DNA of 64,000 bases from Namhaeicola litoreus (GCF_042679565.1 NZ_JBHTMY010000004.1:186001-250000), one strand, 5' to 3'; shown: positions 24,555-33,870, counted from the first letter of the stretch. Notes: generated from the letters alone by a model not told the origin. Program-made: numbers and translations.

Positions 24555-25943
24555 TTACAAATGAATCACTTCGTCATAAGCTGCCGCTACTGCTTCCATT
24601 ACAGCTTCACTCATTGTTGGGTGAGGGTGAATGGCTTTTAATACTTCATGTCCAGTTGTTTCTAATTTTCTGGCTACTACCGCCTCAGCGATCATATCAG
24701 TTACACCAGCACCAATCATATGGCAACCTAGCCATTCTCCATATTTAGCATCAAAAATCACTTTAACAAAACCGTCCTTTGTTCCCGCAGCTGACGCTTT
24801 ACCCGATGCCGAAAACGGAAATTTACCAACTTTGATATCGTAACCTTTTTCTTTCGCCTGAGCTTCTGTTAATCCTACGCTAGCAATTTCCGGGGTAGCA
24901 TATGTACATCCGGGGATATTTCCATAATCTACTGGTTCGGGATTCAGACCCGCAATTTTTTCTACGCAGGTAATTCCTTCTGCAGATGCAACGTGCGCTA
25001 GAGCCGGACCCGGAACTACATCACCAATGGCATAATATCCAGGTAAATTGGTTTGGTAATAATCATTGACAAGTATTTTGTCTTTATCTACAACTATCCC
25101 GATATCCTCTAATCCGATACCTTCAATATTTGATTTAATTCCTACAGCAGAAAGCAATATGTCAGCCTCGATGACTTCTTCACCATTTTTGGTTTTTACC
25201 GTGGCTTTTACTCCTTTACCTGAGGTGTCAACTTTAGTCACGCTCGAATTGGTCATAACTTTAATCCCTGATTTTTTGAAGGATTTTTCAAATTGTTTTG
25301 AGACCTCCTCATCTTCTAAGGGTACTAAATTGGGTAAGAATTCAACAATAACGACCTCTGTACCCATTGAATTGTAGAAATAAGCGAATTCAACTCCAAT
25401 GGCGCCTGAACCCACAATGATCATTTTTTTAGGTTGTTTTGGAAGGGTCATCGCTTGGCGATAGCCTATTACCTTTTCTCCATCTATTGGTAAAAAAGGT
25501 AATTCTCTAGATCTTGCTCCTGTAGCAATAACAATATGATCTGCACTGTACTCTGTTTCTTTGTTTTGATCGTCTGTAACGACAACTTTTTTGCCGCCTT
25601 TTAACTTTCCGAAACCGTAGATGACATCAATTTTATTTTTTTTCATTAAAAATTGCACTCCTTTGCTCATTCCATCCGCCACATTTCTACTGCGCTTTAC
25701 GACGGCATCAAAGTCCTTATCAATTTCTTTAGCTTTTAGACCATATTCATCAACATGTTTAAGGTATTCATAGACTTGTGCACTTTTTAGCAGTGCTTTC
25801 GTTGGTATACATCCCCAATTTAAACAAATACCTCCTAAGTTTTCTCTTTCAATAACAGCTACTTTAAAGCCTAACTGAGAAGCTCTGATGGCCGTAACAT
25901 ATCCACCTGGTCCACTACCTAAAACAATGATGTCATATTTCAT
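24555..25943 (-). CDS. lpdA: Dihydrolipoyl dehydrogenase
   Basis: FAD-dependent E3 subunit that reoxidises dihydrolipoamide in pyruvate, 2-oxoglutarate and branched-chain dehydrogenases and in glycine cleavage. It has 462 residues. The FAD-binding GSGPGGY lies at 8-14, the redox disulfide in GGICLNWGCIPTK, the NAD site in VGSGAIGVEFA, and the catalytic His-Glu in the C-terminal HPHPTMSEAV. The gene stands alone, with a terminator downstream and a -7 box upstream. LipA and an E1 subunit in the same window use the same cofactor system. Confidence 0.97.
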   Translation of the reverse strand: MKYDIIVLGSGPGGYVTAIRASQLGFKVAVIERENLGGICLNWGCIPTKALLKSAQVYEYLKHVDEYGLKAKEIDKDFDAVVKRSRNVADGMSKGVQFLMKKNKIDVIYGFGKLKGGKKVVVTDDQNKETEYSADHIVIATGARSRELPFLPIDGEKVIGYRQAMTLPKQPKKMIIVGSGAIGVEFAYFYNSMGTEVVIVEFLPNLVPLEDEEVSKQFEKSFKKSGIKVMTNSSVTKVDTSGKGVKATVKTKNGEEVIEADILLSAVGIKSNIEGIGLEDIGIVVDKDKILVNDYYQTNLPGYYAIGDVVPGPALAHVASAEGITCVEKIAGLNPEPVDYGNIPGCTYATPEIASVGLTEAQAKEKGYDIKVGKFPFSASGKASAAGTKDGFVKVIFDAKYGEWLGCHMIGAGVTDMIAEAVVARKLETTGHEVLKAIHPHPTMSEAVMEAVAAAYDEVIHL

Positions 25944-25990
25944 GCTTGTGTATTTATTTGATTTGAAATTATTTTTTTGATTTTGCCCTG

Positions 25991-25998
25991 CAAATTTA
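25991..25998 (-). promoter_or_regulatory. Putative -7 box of lpdA (TAAATTTG)
   Basis: Minus-strand TAAATTTG, an exact TAnnTTTG match, 48 nt before the lpdA ATG, overlapping the stop of the upstream permease gene. No clear -33 partner. Confidence 0.35.
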
Positions 25999-27231
25999 AT
26001 TAAATTTTATGGCTTTCACAGGACTAATTTTGGTGACTATATAAGACGGTATGAGCAGCATCGTCAAACACAATAAGAGAGTGCCTAAATTCAGCAAGAA
26101 TATTTGTGTTAAATCAATATGGACCGGTGCTTCAGTTACATAATAATTCTCTGCATTCAACTTGATAATTCCGAATGTTTTTTGGGCGTAAATAAGCGCA
26201 AGTCCAATTAAATTTCCCCAAAATAATCCCACTCCGATAAGATAAGCCGCGTTGTAAAGAAAAATTTTCCGAATGCTCCAATTAGATTCTCCAAGCGCTT
26301 TTAACACGCCTATCATTGGCGATCTTTCTAAAATTAATACGAGAAGTGCCGTAATCATATTGATACCTGCAACCAAAATCATAATAAAAATAATTACAAC
26401 AATATTGGTATCGAAAAGATCTAACCATTCAAAAATGGCTGGAAATTTTTCAGCAACCGTTGTGGCATTTAAGTTGGGATCTATATTTTGATAAATTTCA
26501 TTGCCCGTATTATATAAATCATCAAAATCGTATAACAATATTTCAAACCCCCCTACTTCGTCCTCTTTCCATTTATTAATTCTCTGGATATGCTTTATAT
26601 CTCCAACAATAAATCCTTCATCAATTTCCTGAAATCCGCTATTGAATATGCCTGAAACAAAAAATTTTCTTGTATTTGGAGCTTTATTTGGATCATCTTT
26701 TACAAAAAACATGTAAAAATGATCACCCACCTTCAACTTTAATTTATTTGCTGTTGTTGATGATATCAACACATCATTTGATAATTTTTCTGAAAGAACG
26801 GGAATATCACCTTCGACTAAGTAATCCTTAAAAAATGTCCAGTCATGGTCACTATCTACTCCTTTTAAAATCACCCCTTCAAAATTCTCTTCGGTTCTAA
26901 TAATACCGGCACTTGTTGCAAAGGGTTGAACTTTTTTTACATTGGGAACTTTTTCAAAATTTGGATAAAAATCCTGGTTTTTTTTAACTGGATTTAAGGT
27001 GATGTTTGAGTTGTTGGCGTCGTAAAAAGTTACTTGCACGTCTCCATTAAAACCTGAAATTTTTTCTTTGATTTTTTTTTGCAAACCAATTCCAGTAGCA
27101 ATAGATAATATCATTACAACAATACCTATAGCAATTGCTACAATCGCGATTTTTATAATAGGAGAGGATACACTACTTTTGTGCCCTTTTGAGGCAATAA
27201 TTCTCTTGGCAATAAATAATTCGTAGTTCAA
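25996..27231 (-). CDS. LolC/LolE-type ABC transporter permease
   Basis: A 411-residue FtsX/MacB-family inner-membrane protein with one N-terminal helix (about 25-47), a large periplasmic MacB-like domain (about 50-265) and three C-terminal helices (about 270-298, 318-345, 372-398). The pattern YELFIAKRIIASKGHK at the start, SSPIIKIAIVAIAIGIVVM in helix 1 and the ending VKAIKFN fit lipoprotein-releasing permeases. It probably delivers lipoproteins to LolA. No ATPase gene adjoins it. It is divergent from the NamZ-like gene, with 17 nt between the start codons. Confidence 0.85.
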   Translation of the reverse strand: MNYELFIAKRIIASKGHKSSVSSPIIKIAIVAIAIGIVVMILSIATGIGLQKKIKEKISGFNGDVQVTFYDANNSNITLNPVKKNQDFYPNFEKVPNVKKVQPFATSAGIIRTEENFEGVILKGVDSDHDWTFFKDYLVEGDIPVLSEKLSNDVLISSTTANKLKLKVGDHFYMFFVKDDPNKAPNTRKFFVSGIFNSGFQEIDEGFIVGDIKHIQRINKWKEDEVGGFEILLYDFDDLYNTGNEIYQNIDPNLNATTVAEKFPAIFEWLDLFDTNIVVIIFIMILVAGINMITALLVLILERSPMIGVLKALGESNWSIRKIFLYNAAYLIGVGLFWGNLIGLALIYAQKTFGIIKLNAENYYVTEAPVHIDLTQIFLLNLGTLLLCLTMLLIPSYIVTKISPVKAIKFN

Positions 27232-27248
27232 TTTAAAGCGTTCACAAA

Positions 27249-28490
27249 ATGAAATTCAAAAGTACATATTTAATTTTAGTGAAAACCTTCAGTTTTTTTC
27301 TTTTTGGTCTAATCATTCTAAGTTGTAAAAGTCCGGCAAAATCAGATGACATAGCCCTGGATGGCATAAGCAAAGATAAAATTGAATTAAAGGAGATTGT
27401 GGTAGGGGCGAATAGAACAGAAAGATATTTACCCTTATTAAAAGGTAAAAAAGTGGGGGTAGTAGCAAATCAAACTTCCGTTGTTTTTAGACCTGACGGA
27501 ACCTATTCTCATGTAGTAGATACCTTACTTTCCAGCGGAATTGAAGTAGTAAAAGTTTTTGCACCTGAACACGGTTTTAGAGGGGAAGCCGATGCGGGAG
27601 AACATGTTGCAAATGATGTTGATTTAAAAACCGGTTTACCTATTTTTTCTTTGTTTGGGAAAAACAAAAAACCTTCGCAATCTTCCTTAGAAGGAATTGA
27701 TATAGTTTTATTTGATATTCAAGATGTCGGTGTTCGGTTTTACACCTATATATCTACTTTGACTTATGTAATGGAGGCTTGCGCAGAAAAGGGAATTGCT
27801 GTAGTTGTTTTGGATAGGCCAAATCCAAATGCGCATTATATAGATGGTCCAACATTAGAGTTAGAGCATAGATCGTTTGTTGGTATGCATCCCATTCCGC
27901 TAGTCTATGGAATGACCATGGCTGAATATGCTAAAATGGTAAATGGAGAAAAGTGGTTGGATAATGAAATTCAATGCAAACTGGATGTTGTAGAAATGCT
28001 TAATTATACCTATCAAAATAATTATTCTTTGCCTTTGAGACCCTCACCAAATTTACCTAATGATCAGTCGATTAATTTATATCCAAGTTTGGGCTTTTTT
28101 GAAGGAACTATCATTAACGCAGGTCGCGGAACAGATTTTCAATTTCAGCGCTATGGCGCTCCATTTTTTCCGAAATCAGAGTTTTCATATAGGCCAAAAC
28201 CTAATTTCGGATCTAAGCATCCTAAGTTTGAAAATGAATCATGTTATGGTGTAGATTTAAGTAAGGTGGAAAAATTAAATTTTGTCAACATTTCTTATCT
28301 TATTGATGCATATCAAAAAACGCCTAAAAAAGACGAGTTTTTTGGCGACTCATTTACCATTCATGCAGGCACAGAAAAATTGAGAGAACAAATAGAAGCT
28401 GGATTGAGTGCTGAAGAGATCAGAAAATCATGGCAAAAGGACATAGAAAAATTTAAGTTAATTAGAAATAAGTATTTAATTTATAAATAG
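27249..28490 (+). CDS. NamZ-type exo-beta-N-acetylmuramidase (DUF1343) lipoprotein
   Basis: A 413-residue DUF1343/YbbC protein. Characterised members are exo-N-acetylmuramidases releasing MurNAc from peptidoglycan fragments. It has a lipoprotein signal, with Cys26 in LIILSCKSP after a hydrophobic stretch. Family blocks seen are GKKVGVVANQTS, FAPEHGFRGEADAGE, FDIQDVGVRFYTYISTL, VLDRPNPNAHYIDGP, SPNLPNDQSINLYPSLGFFE and NAGRGTDFQFQRYGAPF. It is probably envelope-anchored and used in wall recycling, which fits MurB and the L,D-transpeptidase elsewhere in the window. Confidence 0.92.
   Translation: MKFKSTYLILVKTFSFFLFGLIILSCKSPAKSDDIALDGISKDKIELKEIVVGANRTERYLPLLKGKKVGVVANQTSVVFRPDGTYSHVVDTLLSSGIEVVKVFAPEHGFRGEADAGEHVANDVDLKTGLPIFSLFGKNKKPSQSSLEGIDIVLFDIQDVGVRFYTYISTLTYVMEACAEKGIAVVVLDRPNPNAHYIDGPTLELEHRSFVGMHPIPLVYGMTMAEYAKMVNGEKWLDNEIQCKLDVVEMLNYTYQNNYSLPLRPSPNLPNDQSINLYPSLGFFEGTIINAGRGTDFQFQRYGAPFFPKSEFSYRPKPNFGSKHPKFENESCYGVDLSKVEKLNFVNISYLIDAYQKTPKKDEFFGDSFTIHAGTEKLREQIEAGLSAEEIRKSWQKDIEKFKLIRNKYLIYK
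27257..27264 (-). promoter_or_regulatory. Putative -7 box of the LolC/E permease inside the NamZ-like gene
   Basis: Minus-strand TACTTTTG, an exact TAnnTTTG match, 26 nt upstream of the permease start codon and inside the first codons of the divergent NamZ-like gene. No TTG -33 element at 17-23 nt. Confidence 0.4.
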
Positions 28491-28557
28491 TTGAGTAATT
28501 TATTTTGCCTTCCAACCAATTGAGATTTCAAAATGAATGAAGATAAGGATGTGAAAT

Positions 28558-29568
28558 TTATATAATATTTACCTCCATCTCCAAATCAATCTCAAAATTT
28601 TCTTTAACTTGTGTTTGAATTAATTTCGCAAGGTCAAGCACTTCAATACCAGTTGCTTTTCCATAATTTATAAGAACTAGAGCTTGTTTTTCATGTACAC
28701 CCGTGTTACCAAATCTTTTACCTTTAAAACCACATTGTTCAATTAACCAACCGGCAGGAATTTTAACTTCATTTTCGGAGAGAATATAGTGTGGTATAAC
28801 TTCATATTTTGATTGAAGCTTTTGCAAATGAGCAATAGAAACCACAGGATTTTTAAAAAAGCTACCGCTGTTACCAATGTCTTTTGGATCGGGAAGTTTT
28901 GATTGTCGAATAGAAATAACGGCCTCGGAAACATCTTTAATACTCGGGTTTGCTATACCTTTTCTAGACAACTCATCTTTAATGGCTCCGTAATCTGTTT
29001 TTATGTGGTGATTTTGTTTTGTGAGTTTAAAAGTAACATTAAGAATGATATATTGATTCTTGCCTTCATTCTTAAAAAACGACTCTCTATACCCAAAATT
29101 ACAGTCGGTTTTAGAAAATGATTCAATTTGATTTGTTGGAATGTGCAGCGCCTGCAGAGAATGAAATACATCTTTTAATTCAACCCCATAGGCTCCAATA
29201 TTTTGCATGGGCGCTGTACCTACATTTCCTGGAATCAAAGATAAATTTTCAACTCCGCCGAAACCATTTTCGATGCACCACAAAACAAATTCATGCCAGT
29301 TTTCACCGGCTTCCACCTGTATGTAGGCAAAATCATTATCGGAGTTTTTTAGTACTTTTTTACCTTTAGTTTCAATTTTTAATATCGGCTTTTCTATGTT
29401 TTTTGTTAACAGGATATTGCTTCCGCCACCGAGAATGAAAAAATCTTTTTCTTTGTTTATAAAACTTTGAATTTCAGTAATTTCTTCTAATTCGATAAAT
29501 TGGTGGGCAATAACATCGATGCCAAAAGTGTTGTAAAGTTTAAGAGATATGTTTTCTTTTTTAATCAA
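28558..29568 (-). CDS. murB: UDP-N-acetylenolpyruvoylglucosamine reductase (MurB)
   Basis: FAD/NADPH enzyme completing UDP-MurNAc synthesis. It has 336 residues of the E. coli-like (type I) length. An FAD-binding domain contains GGGSNILLT and the PGNVGTAPMQNIGAYGVEL block, and the catalytic region includes GYRESFFKN and GNSGSFFKNPVV with the proton-donating Ser, followed by a type I tail (PAGWLIEQCGFKGKRFGNTGVH). The start codon is TTG: it overlaps the stop of the aminotransferase gene as TTGA, and no in-frame ATG lies nearby. Translation is therefore probably coupled to that gene. Confidence 0.95.
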   Translation of the reverse strand: MIKKENISLKLYNTFGIDVIAHQFIELEEITEIQSFINKEKDFFILGGGSNILLTKNIEKPILKIETKGKKVLKNSDNDFAYIQVEAGENWHEFVLWCIENGFGGVENLSLIPGNVGTAPMQNIGAYGVELKDVFHSLQALHIPTNQIESFSKTDCNFGYRESFFKNEGKNQYIILNVTFKLTKQNHHIKTDYGAIKDELSRKGIANPSIKDVSEAVISIRQSKLPDPKDIGNSGSFFKNPVVSIAHLQKLQSKYEVIPHYILSENEVKIPAGWLIEQCGFKGKRFGNTGVHEKQALVLINYGKATGIEVLDLAKLIQTQVKENFEIDLEMEVNII

Positions 29569-30755
29569 GCTTGGTACTTTTTTAAGGCGAGACCAATGAG
29601 TTCAACAGCGCGTACAAGACTTTCTCTATTCAAAACATAAGCAATTCGAATTTGATTTTTTCCTGAACCCGGAGTCGAATAGAATCCGCTTGCCGGAGCT
29701 ACCATTACCGTTTCTCCCTTGTCTTCAAATTTTTCTAACATCCATTGGGCAAAGTGATCTGCATCCTTTACTGGTAATTCTACGATACAATAAAACGCAC
29801 CTTTAGGAACTGAAACTTTAACATTAGGAATTTTCTTCAATTCTTGGATCAGTGTATTTCTTCTTTTTAAATATTCTTCATTGACTTCGATGAAATAAGT
29901 ATCGGTGGTTTCTAATGCGGCTTCACTTGCTATCAGGGCATAAGTTGGAGGACTTAATCTGGCCTGAGCAAATTTAAGCGTAGTTTGAATAAGGTCTTTA
30001 TTCTTAGAAACAATACAACCAATTCGCGCACCACACATGCTATATCTTTTCGAGACAGAATCAATAATTACAGCATTATTCTCCAGGCCTTCAACCGTCA
30101 TAATAGAATTGTGTTTCACTCCATCATAAACAAATTCCCTGTAAACTTCATCAGAAATTAAGAAAATATCGTGTTTTAATACCAAAGTTTTTAGCTGGTT
30201 TATTTCTTCCTCACTGTATAAGTAGCCGGTGGGATTTCCCGGATTACAAATCAAAATAGCTTTTGTTTTTGGTGTAATTAGCTTTTCAAAATCTTCTATT
30301 GGAGGTAATGCAAAATCATCATTGATTGAAGAAATAATTGGAATTACTTTTATCCCATTCGCGGTAGAAAAACCGTTGTAATTGGCGTAAAAGGGTTCAG
30401 GTATAATCACTTCATCACCAGCGTCGCAGATGCTTCCCAATGTAAATAGTAGCGCTTCCGATCCACCTGTTGTTACTATAATATCTTGAGCAGAAACAGA
30501 AATATTATGTTTTTTGTAATAACTGGTCAATTTTTCTCTATAGGTCTCAGAACCTTCGCTTCTGGCATATTCGAGCACTTTAATGTCAGCGTTTTTTACT
30601 GCATTAAGTGCAACTTCAGGGGTTTTAATATCAGGTTGTCCTATGTTGAGGTGATAAACTTTTGTTCCGTTTTTTTTAGCTTGTTCCGCATAAGGAACCA
30701 ATTTTCTAATCGGTGATTCGGGCATGTTTTTACCCTTACTCGAAATTTTAGGCAT
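29565..30755 (-). CDS. Class I/II aminotransferase (aspartate/aromatic type)
   Basis: A 396-residue PLP enzyme of fold type I. The substrate-end motif LNIGQPDIKTP lies near residue 35, and the PLP-binding block in IICNPGNPTGY and ISDEVYREFVYDG. The Schiff-base Lys sits in DSVSKRYSMCGARIG, and the C-terminal Arg in GKNQIRIAYVLN. I use the ATG giving MPKISSKG, since an upstream in-frame ATG adds seven atypical residues. It overlaps murB by 4 nt, forming a two-gene unit. The exact amino donor is not decided by sequence. Confidence 0.9.
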   Translation of the reverse strand: MPKISSKGKNMPESPIRKLVPYAEQAKKNGTKVYHLNIGQPDIKTPEVALNAVKNADIKVLEYARSEGSETYREKLTSYYKKHNISVSAQDIIVTTGGSEALLFTLGSICDAGDEVIIPEPFYANYNGFSTANGIKVIPIISSINDDFALPPIEDFEKLITPKTKAILICNPGNPTGYLYSEEEINQLKTLVLKHDIFLISDEVYREFVYDGVKHNSIMTVEGLENNAVIIDSVSKRYSMCGARIGCIVSKNKDLIQTTLKFAQARLSPPTYALIASEAALETTDTYFIEVNEEYLKRRNTLIQELKKIPNVKVSVPKGAFYCIVELPVKDADHFAQWMLEKFEDKGETVMVAPASGFYSTPGSGKNQIRIAYVLNRESLVRAVELIGLALKKYQA

Positions 30756-30885
30756 AACAAATATTTTGAAGCACAAATTTGCGAAATATTATCAATTCTT
30801 TTAGACATAATTTAAATTATTATATGACCATTTTAGAATCCATAAATTTTACCGTATCTTTACGTTATTAACCAAATTCAAATTT

Positions 30886-31251
30886 ATGTCTAACGAATCT
30901 AATTTTATAGCAGGCTTGGTAATTGGAGCCGTAGCTGGTGCTGTAGCCGGTTTATTGGCTGCTCCATATTCAGGTAAAGAAACCCGCGAAATAATTGCCA
31001 GTAAAGCTGGTGATGTAGGTAGTGATCTCGAAAAACAATACAAGAAAATTTCCAAGAAAATAAGTAGTCTTGAGAAAGATTCTGTTGATGACTTTAAAGA
31101 GAAATTCTATGACGTTAAAGGAGCTTTAAAAGAGAAATATGCTCACGTAGCTTCAAGCGTAAAAGATCTGGAAAAAGAGTTGTCAAAGAAAATAGAAGAT
31201 CTTCAAAAACAAGCTAAGGAACTCGAAAAAGAAGCGTCTAAAGCTGTCTAA
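30886..31251 (+). CDS. YtxH domain-containing protein
   Basis: A 121-residue protein with an N-terminal Gly/Ala-rich membrane segment (FIAGLVIGAVAGAVAGLLAAPYSGKETR, about residues 7-27) typical of YtxH. A long, highly charged Lys/Glu helix follows (about 40-118), likely coiled coil. These are general-stress-associated envelope proteins of unknown mechanism. It is first of three tightly spaced genes with a holin-like protein and a small hypothetical protein. A near-consensus TATCTTTA box lies 23 nt upstream of the ATG. Confidence 0.88.
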   Translation: MSNESNFIAGLVIGAVAGAVAGLLAAPYSGKETREIIASKAGDVGSDLEKQYKKISKKISSLEKDSVDDFKEKFYDVKGALKEKYAHVASSVKDLEKELSKKIEDLQKQAKELEKEASKAV

Positions 31252-31265
31252 ACTACTTTATTGTT

Positions 31266-31619
31266 ATGTACGATCTTTTGATGAAATATGTCGACAATAG
31301 ATTGCAATTATTAAAATTGGAGCTTACCGGAGCCTCAGCCAATGTGGCTGCGAGTTTGGTTAGCTCCATTGTATTGCTAGTGATAGGGATGATTATTGTG
31401 GTGATGCTGAGTTTTGCACTTGGCTTTTACCTTGGGGATTTGGTAAATAGCAATGCTGGAGGTTTTGCAATTGTTGGAGGGATTTATGCCCTTTTTTTGA
31501 TAATTTATATGATGGTCAGTAAAGATACAATTGACAGAAAAATTAAAGATGCCGTTGTAAAGGCTATATATGATAGTGTAGATGAATCTGAGGGTTCAAC
31601 TGATTACGAAGAGTTATAA
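31266..31619 (+). CDS. Phage holin family (YqjE-like) membrane protein
   Basis: A 117-residue protein. An N-terminal amphipathic helix (DLLMKYVDNRLQLLKLEL) is followed by two membrane helices (about 27-55 and 63-82) and a charged C-terminal tail, the layout of YqjE/putative Actinobacteriophage-holin-III proteins. Despite the family name it is a chromosomal stress/envelope protein; no phage gene is nearby. It starts 14 nt after the YtxH gene. Confidence 0.82.
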   Translation: MYDLLMKYVDNRLQLLKLELTGASANVAASLVSSIVLLVIGMIIVVMLSFALGFYLGDLVNSNAGGFAIVGGIYALFLIIYMMVSKDTIDRKIKDAVVKAIYDSVDESEGSTDYEEL

Positions 31620-31646
31620 ACACTTTAATCTTCAAAGATTTTTATT

Positions 31647-31985
31647 TTGGGAAATTCTATTAAAATCAATTCTTTTGAAGAATTGAGGAATGAAAAACAA
31701 AGGTTAAAAAACGAAATTCGTGCGCAGGAGCAAAGCTTTCGTAATAATCCGATTATGAAAATATCAAACAGTTTGATTGGTGGATTTAAATCGAAAAGTG
31801 ATAATCCTTTTAAACACCCTTTATCTTTTAATAAAGACGTTAATTTAAAGTTTGGCGCCGAAGGAATTTTAAGCACGCTTTTATTAGCGAGTAAATCAAC
31901 CCGTAAATACTTTATTGCCTATACTGTTGCTAAAGAAATGATTCCTTTTACGATAATGAAAATTCAAGATTTTCTCAAAAAATAG
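31647..31985 (+). CDS. Small hypothetical protein in the YtxH/holin operon
   Basis: A 112-residue protein starting at TTG; an upstream ATT is possible, and the next in-frame ATG would remove a third of the protein. The N-terminal helix SFEELRNEKQRLKNEIRAQEQ is strongly coiled-coil-like. The rest is basic with a weakly hydrophobic stretch (GAEGILSTLLLASKSTRKYF). It is 27 nt after the holin-like gene and in the same direction, so it is probably part of the same envelope-stress unit. No known domain was recognised. Confidence 0.7.
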   Translation: MGNSIKINSFEELRNEKQRLKNEIRAQEQSFRNNPIMKISNSLIGGFKSKSDNPFKHPLSFNKDVNLKFGAEGILSTLLLASKSTRKYFIAYTVAKEMIPFTIMKIQDFLKK

Positions 31986-32081
31986 ATAATCATCTTTCTT
32001 AATTTTAAGCTAAATATTTCTTAAATCATTGACTTTTATAAGTTTAATTTATAACTTAGAGAGATTGATTAAGATAATATT

Positions 32082-33410
32082 GTGTCAAAAAGACTGTTTT
32101 TCGGATTATTCTTCTTCTTGTTGTTTATACTAAATATGCAGGCCCAAGACAGATTTTTGTTGTCTGAATATAAACAAAAGCAATCTCTTTCTTTTAAATT
32201 GATCAATAACATTGTGGTAATCCCACTCGAGATAAATGGTAAGGAACTTTCTTTTATTCTAGATACGGGTGTAGATAAAACCATACTTTTTAATCTTCAG
32301 CTCAATGATTCAATTGAGCTACACAATATAGAACAAATCAAACTTTATGGACTTGGAGAAGGGGAAGCACTTGATGCCCTGCGCTCTACAAAAAATAGGG
32401 TAACCATAGGCAATATCAAAAATATTGACCATATGGTTTATGTGGTGCTGGATGAAACCTTTGATCTTTCTGCTAAAATGGGAGAAAACATTAATGGAAT
32501 AATTGGAGGCGAATTGTTTGAAGATTTTATTGTAGATATCAATTACAGGACAAAAAAAATCACTTTTTATGATCCAATTTCTTATAAATCGAACAATTTA
32601 TGTTCGAAGTGTGAAATTATCCCGTTAGAATTTATAAAGAATAAACCCTATGTCAATTTAAAAATAAAGGATCATAAGGAGACCGTTAAACAAGTGAAGT
32701 TATTAATAGATTCAGGAGGAAGTGATGCTTTGTGGTTATTTGCCAATGATGAAAAAGACATCAGTGTTCCTGATAATTATTTTAAAGATTTTTTAGGTAA
32801 AGGGCTCAGTGGAAATATTTATGGTAAACGAAGTAGAATTAAAGAATTAATCATCGGCGATTATATTATAGAAAACCCGTCAACATCTTTTCCAGATTCA
32901 TCCTCTGTTTTTACAGCTATGCAAAATGAGCAAAGAAATGGTACTTTAGGGGCAGAAGTATTACGTAGGTTTAGAGTGATTTTTGATTATTCAAACCAAC
33001 AGTTATCCATTAGACCAAATAAAGGTTTTTCAGATCCATTTTTGTATAACAAAAGTGGCATGGAGCTGGTTCATGGGGGAGATGTATTGGTAAAAGAGAG
33101 TAAGGCACAGTTTATTGGTCCTGAAAACATAAAAAACCAAAGTTCATTCTCAGAAATAAGTTATGCTTTTGGTTTGAGCTTTAAGCCCTCTTACCAAATT
33201 TCATATTTAAGGCCTGAATCTCCGGCTTTGGAAGCAGGATTACAAGTTGGTGATATTATCCTGGAAATAAACGGAAAACCTGCGTACGACCAAAAGTTGC
33301 ATGAAATTATCTTAACACTTTCAAAACAAGAAGGTCAGAAAATTAATGTATTGGTCGACCGTGGCGGCAGACAAATAAAATACAAATTCAAATTAAAAGG
33401 AATGCTATAA
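32082..33410 (+). CDS. Retropepsin-like aspartyl protease with PDZ domain
   Basis: A 442-residue protein with a signal peptide (LFFGLFFFLLFILNMQAQ). It carries two retropepsin-like halves, with DTG at 61-63 (SFILDTGVDKT) and DSG at 210-212 (LLIDSGGSDALW), and a C-terminal PDZ domain (about 365-440, ESPALEAGLQVGDIILEINGKPA). It is therefore a periplasmic or surface protease of the family common in Bacteroidota, substrate unknown. The start codon is GTG, since no ATG precedes the signal peptide. A strong terminator follows immediately. Confidence 0.88.
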   Translation: MSKRLFFGLFFFLLFILNMQAQDRFLLSEYKQKQSLSFKLINNIVVIPLEINGKELSFILDTGVDKTILFNLQLNDSIELHNIEQIKLYGLGEGEALDALRSTKNRVTIGNIKNIDHMVYVVLDETFDLSAKMGENINGIIGGELFEDFIVDINYRTKKITFYDPISYKSNNLCSKCEIIPLEFIKNKPYVNLKIKDHKETVKQVKLLIDSGGSDALWLFANDEKDISVPDNYFKDFLGKGLSGNIYGKRSRIKELIIGDYIIENPSTSFPDSSSVFTAMQNEQRNGTLGAEVLRRFRVIFDYSNQQLSIRPNKGFSDPFLYNKSGMELVHGGDVLVKESKAQFIGPENIKNQSSFSEISYAFGLSFKPSYQISYLRPESPALEAGLQVGDIILEINGKPAYDQKLHEIILTLSKQEGQKINVLVDRGGRQIKYKFKLKGML

Positions 33411-33438
33411 AAAAAAAGCTCCTTATGGAGCTTTTTTT
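33411..33438. terminator. Bidirectional terminator, retropepsin gene / DUF1573 gene
   Basis: A7-GCTCC, TTAT loop, GGAGC-T7: a 12-bp stem with poly-A and poly-T arms, lying exactly between the two convergent stops and touching the DUF1573 stop codon. Confidence 0.9.
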
Positions 33439-33851
33439 TAACCGTTTACTTCTTCAGCAAGAACACGTCCTTTAATATTCAAGACTTTCGTACTTTCAAA
33501 GGCATTAGAAGTGATTGTAACTGATTTTGAGAAAGGACCTACTCTATTTGTATCGTACTTCACTTTAATCTCACCAGTTTCACCGGGCATAATTGGTTTT
33601 TCTGGTTTTGTTGGAACAGTACAACCGCAACTCCCTTTTACACTTGAAATAATTAGAGGTGATTTTCCTGTATTTTTAAAAACAAAAACTCTGTCTCCAT
33701 CACTATTTTTGGCAATATCGCCATAGTCTATGACTTCATTTTCAAATTCAAAAATTGGTCCGGTAAAATCTTTTTTAATTTCTTCTTTCGTTTGGGCATT
33801 TAAGTTAAGTCCCAAAAATCCAATAAATAATGCAAAAACTAATTTTTTCAT
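33438..33851 (-). CDS. DUF1573 periplasmic protein
   Basis: A 137-residue secreted protein with a signal peptide ending in LNAQ (about residue 20), then one DUF1573 Ig/ASPM-like beta domain: FEFENEVIDYGDIAKNSDGD, FVFKNTGKSPLIISSVKGSCGCTVP with the hallmark SCGCT pair, and FSKSVTITSNA. Function is unknown. It is widespread in Bacteroidota and monocistronic here, with its own -7 box and terminator. Confidence 0.92.
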   Translation of the reverse strand: MKKLVFALFIGFLGLNLNAQTKEEIKKDFTGPIFEFENEVIDYGDIAKNSDGDRVFVFKNTGKSPLIISSVKGSCGCTVPTKPEKPIMPGETGEIKVKYDTNRVGPFSKSVTITSNAFESTKVLNIKGRVLAEEVNG

Positions 33852-33870
33852 TTACTTAAATTTTAAGGTT

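Noticed and set aside
31266..31619. Holin-family name suggesting a prophage
   Set aside because: No phage structural, integrase or lysin gene is nearby, and the YtxH/YqjE-like pair is a common chromosomal envelope unit.
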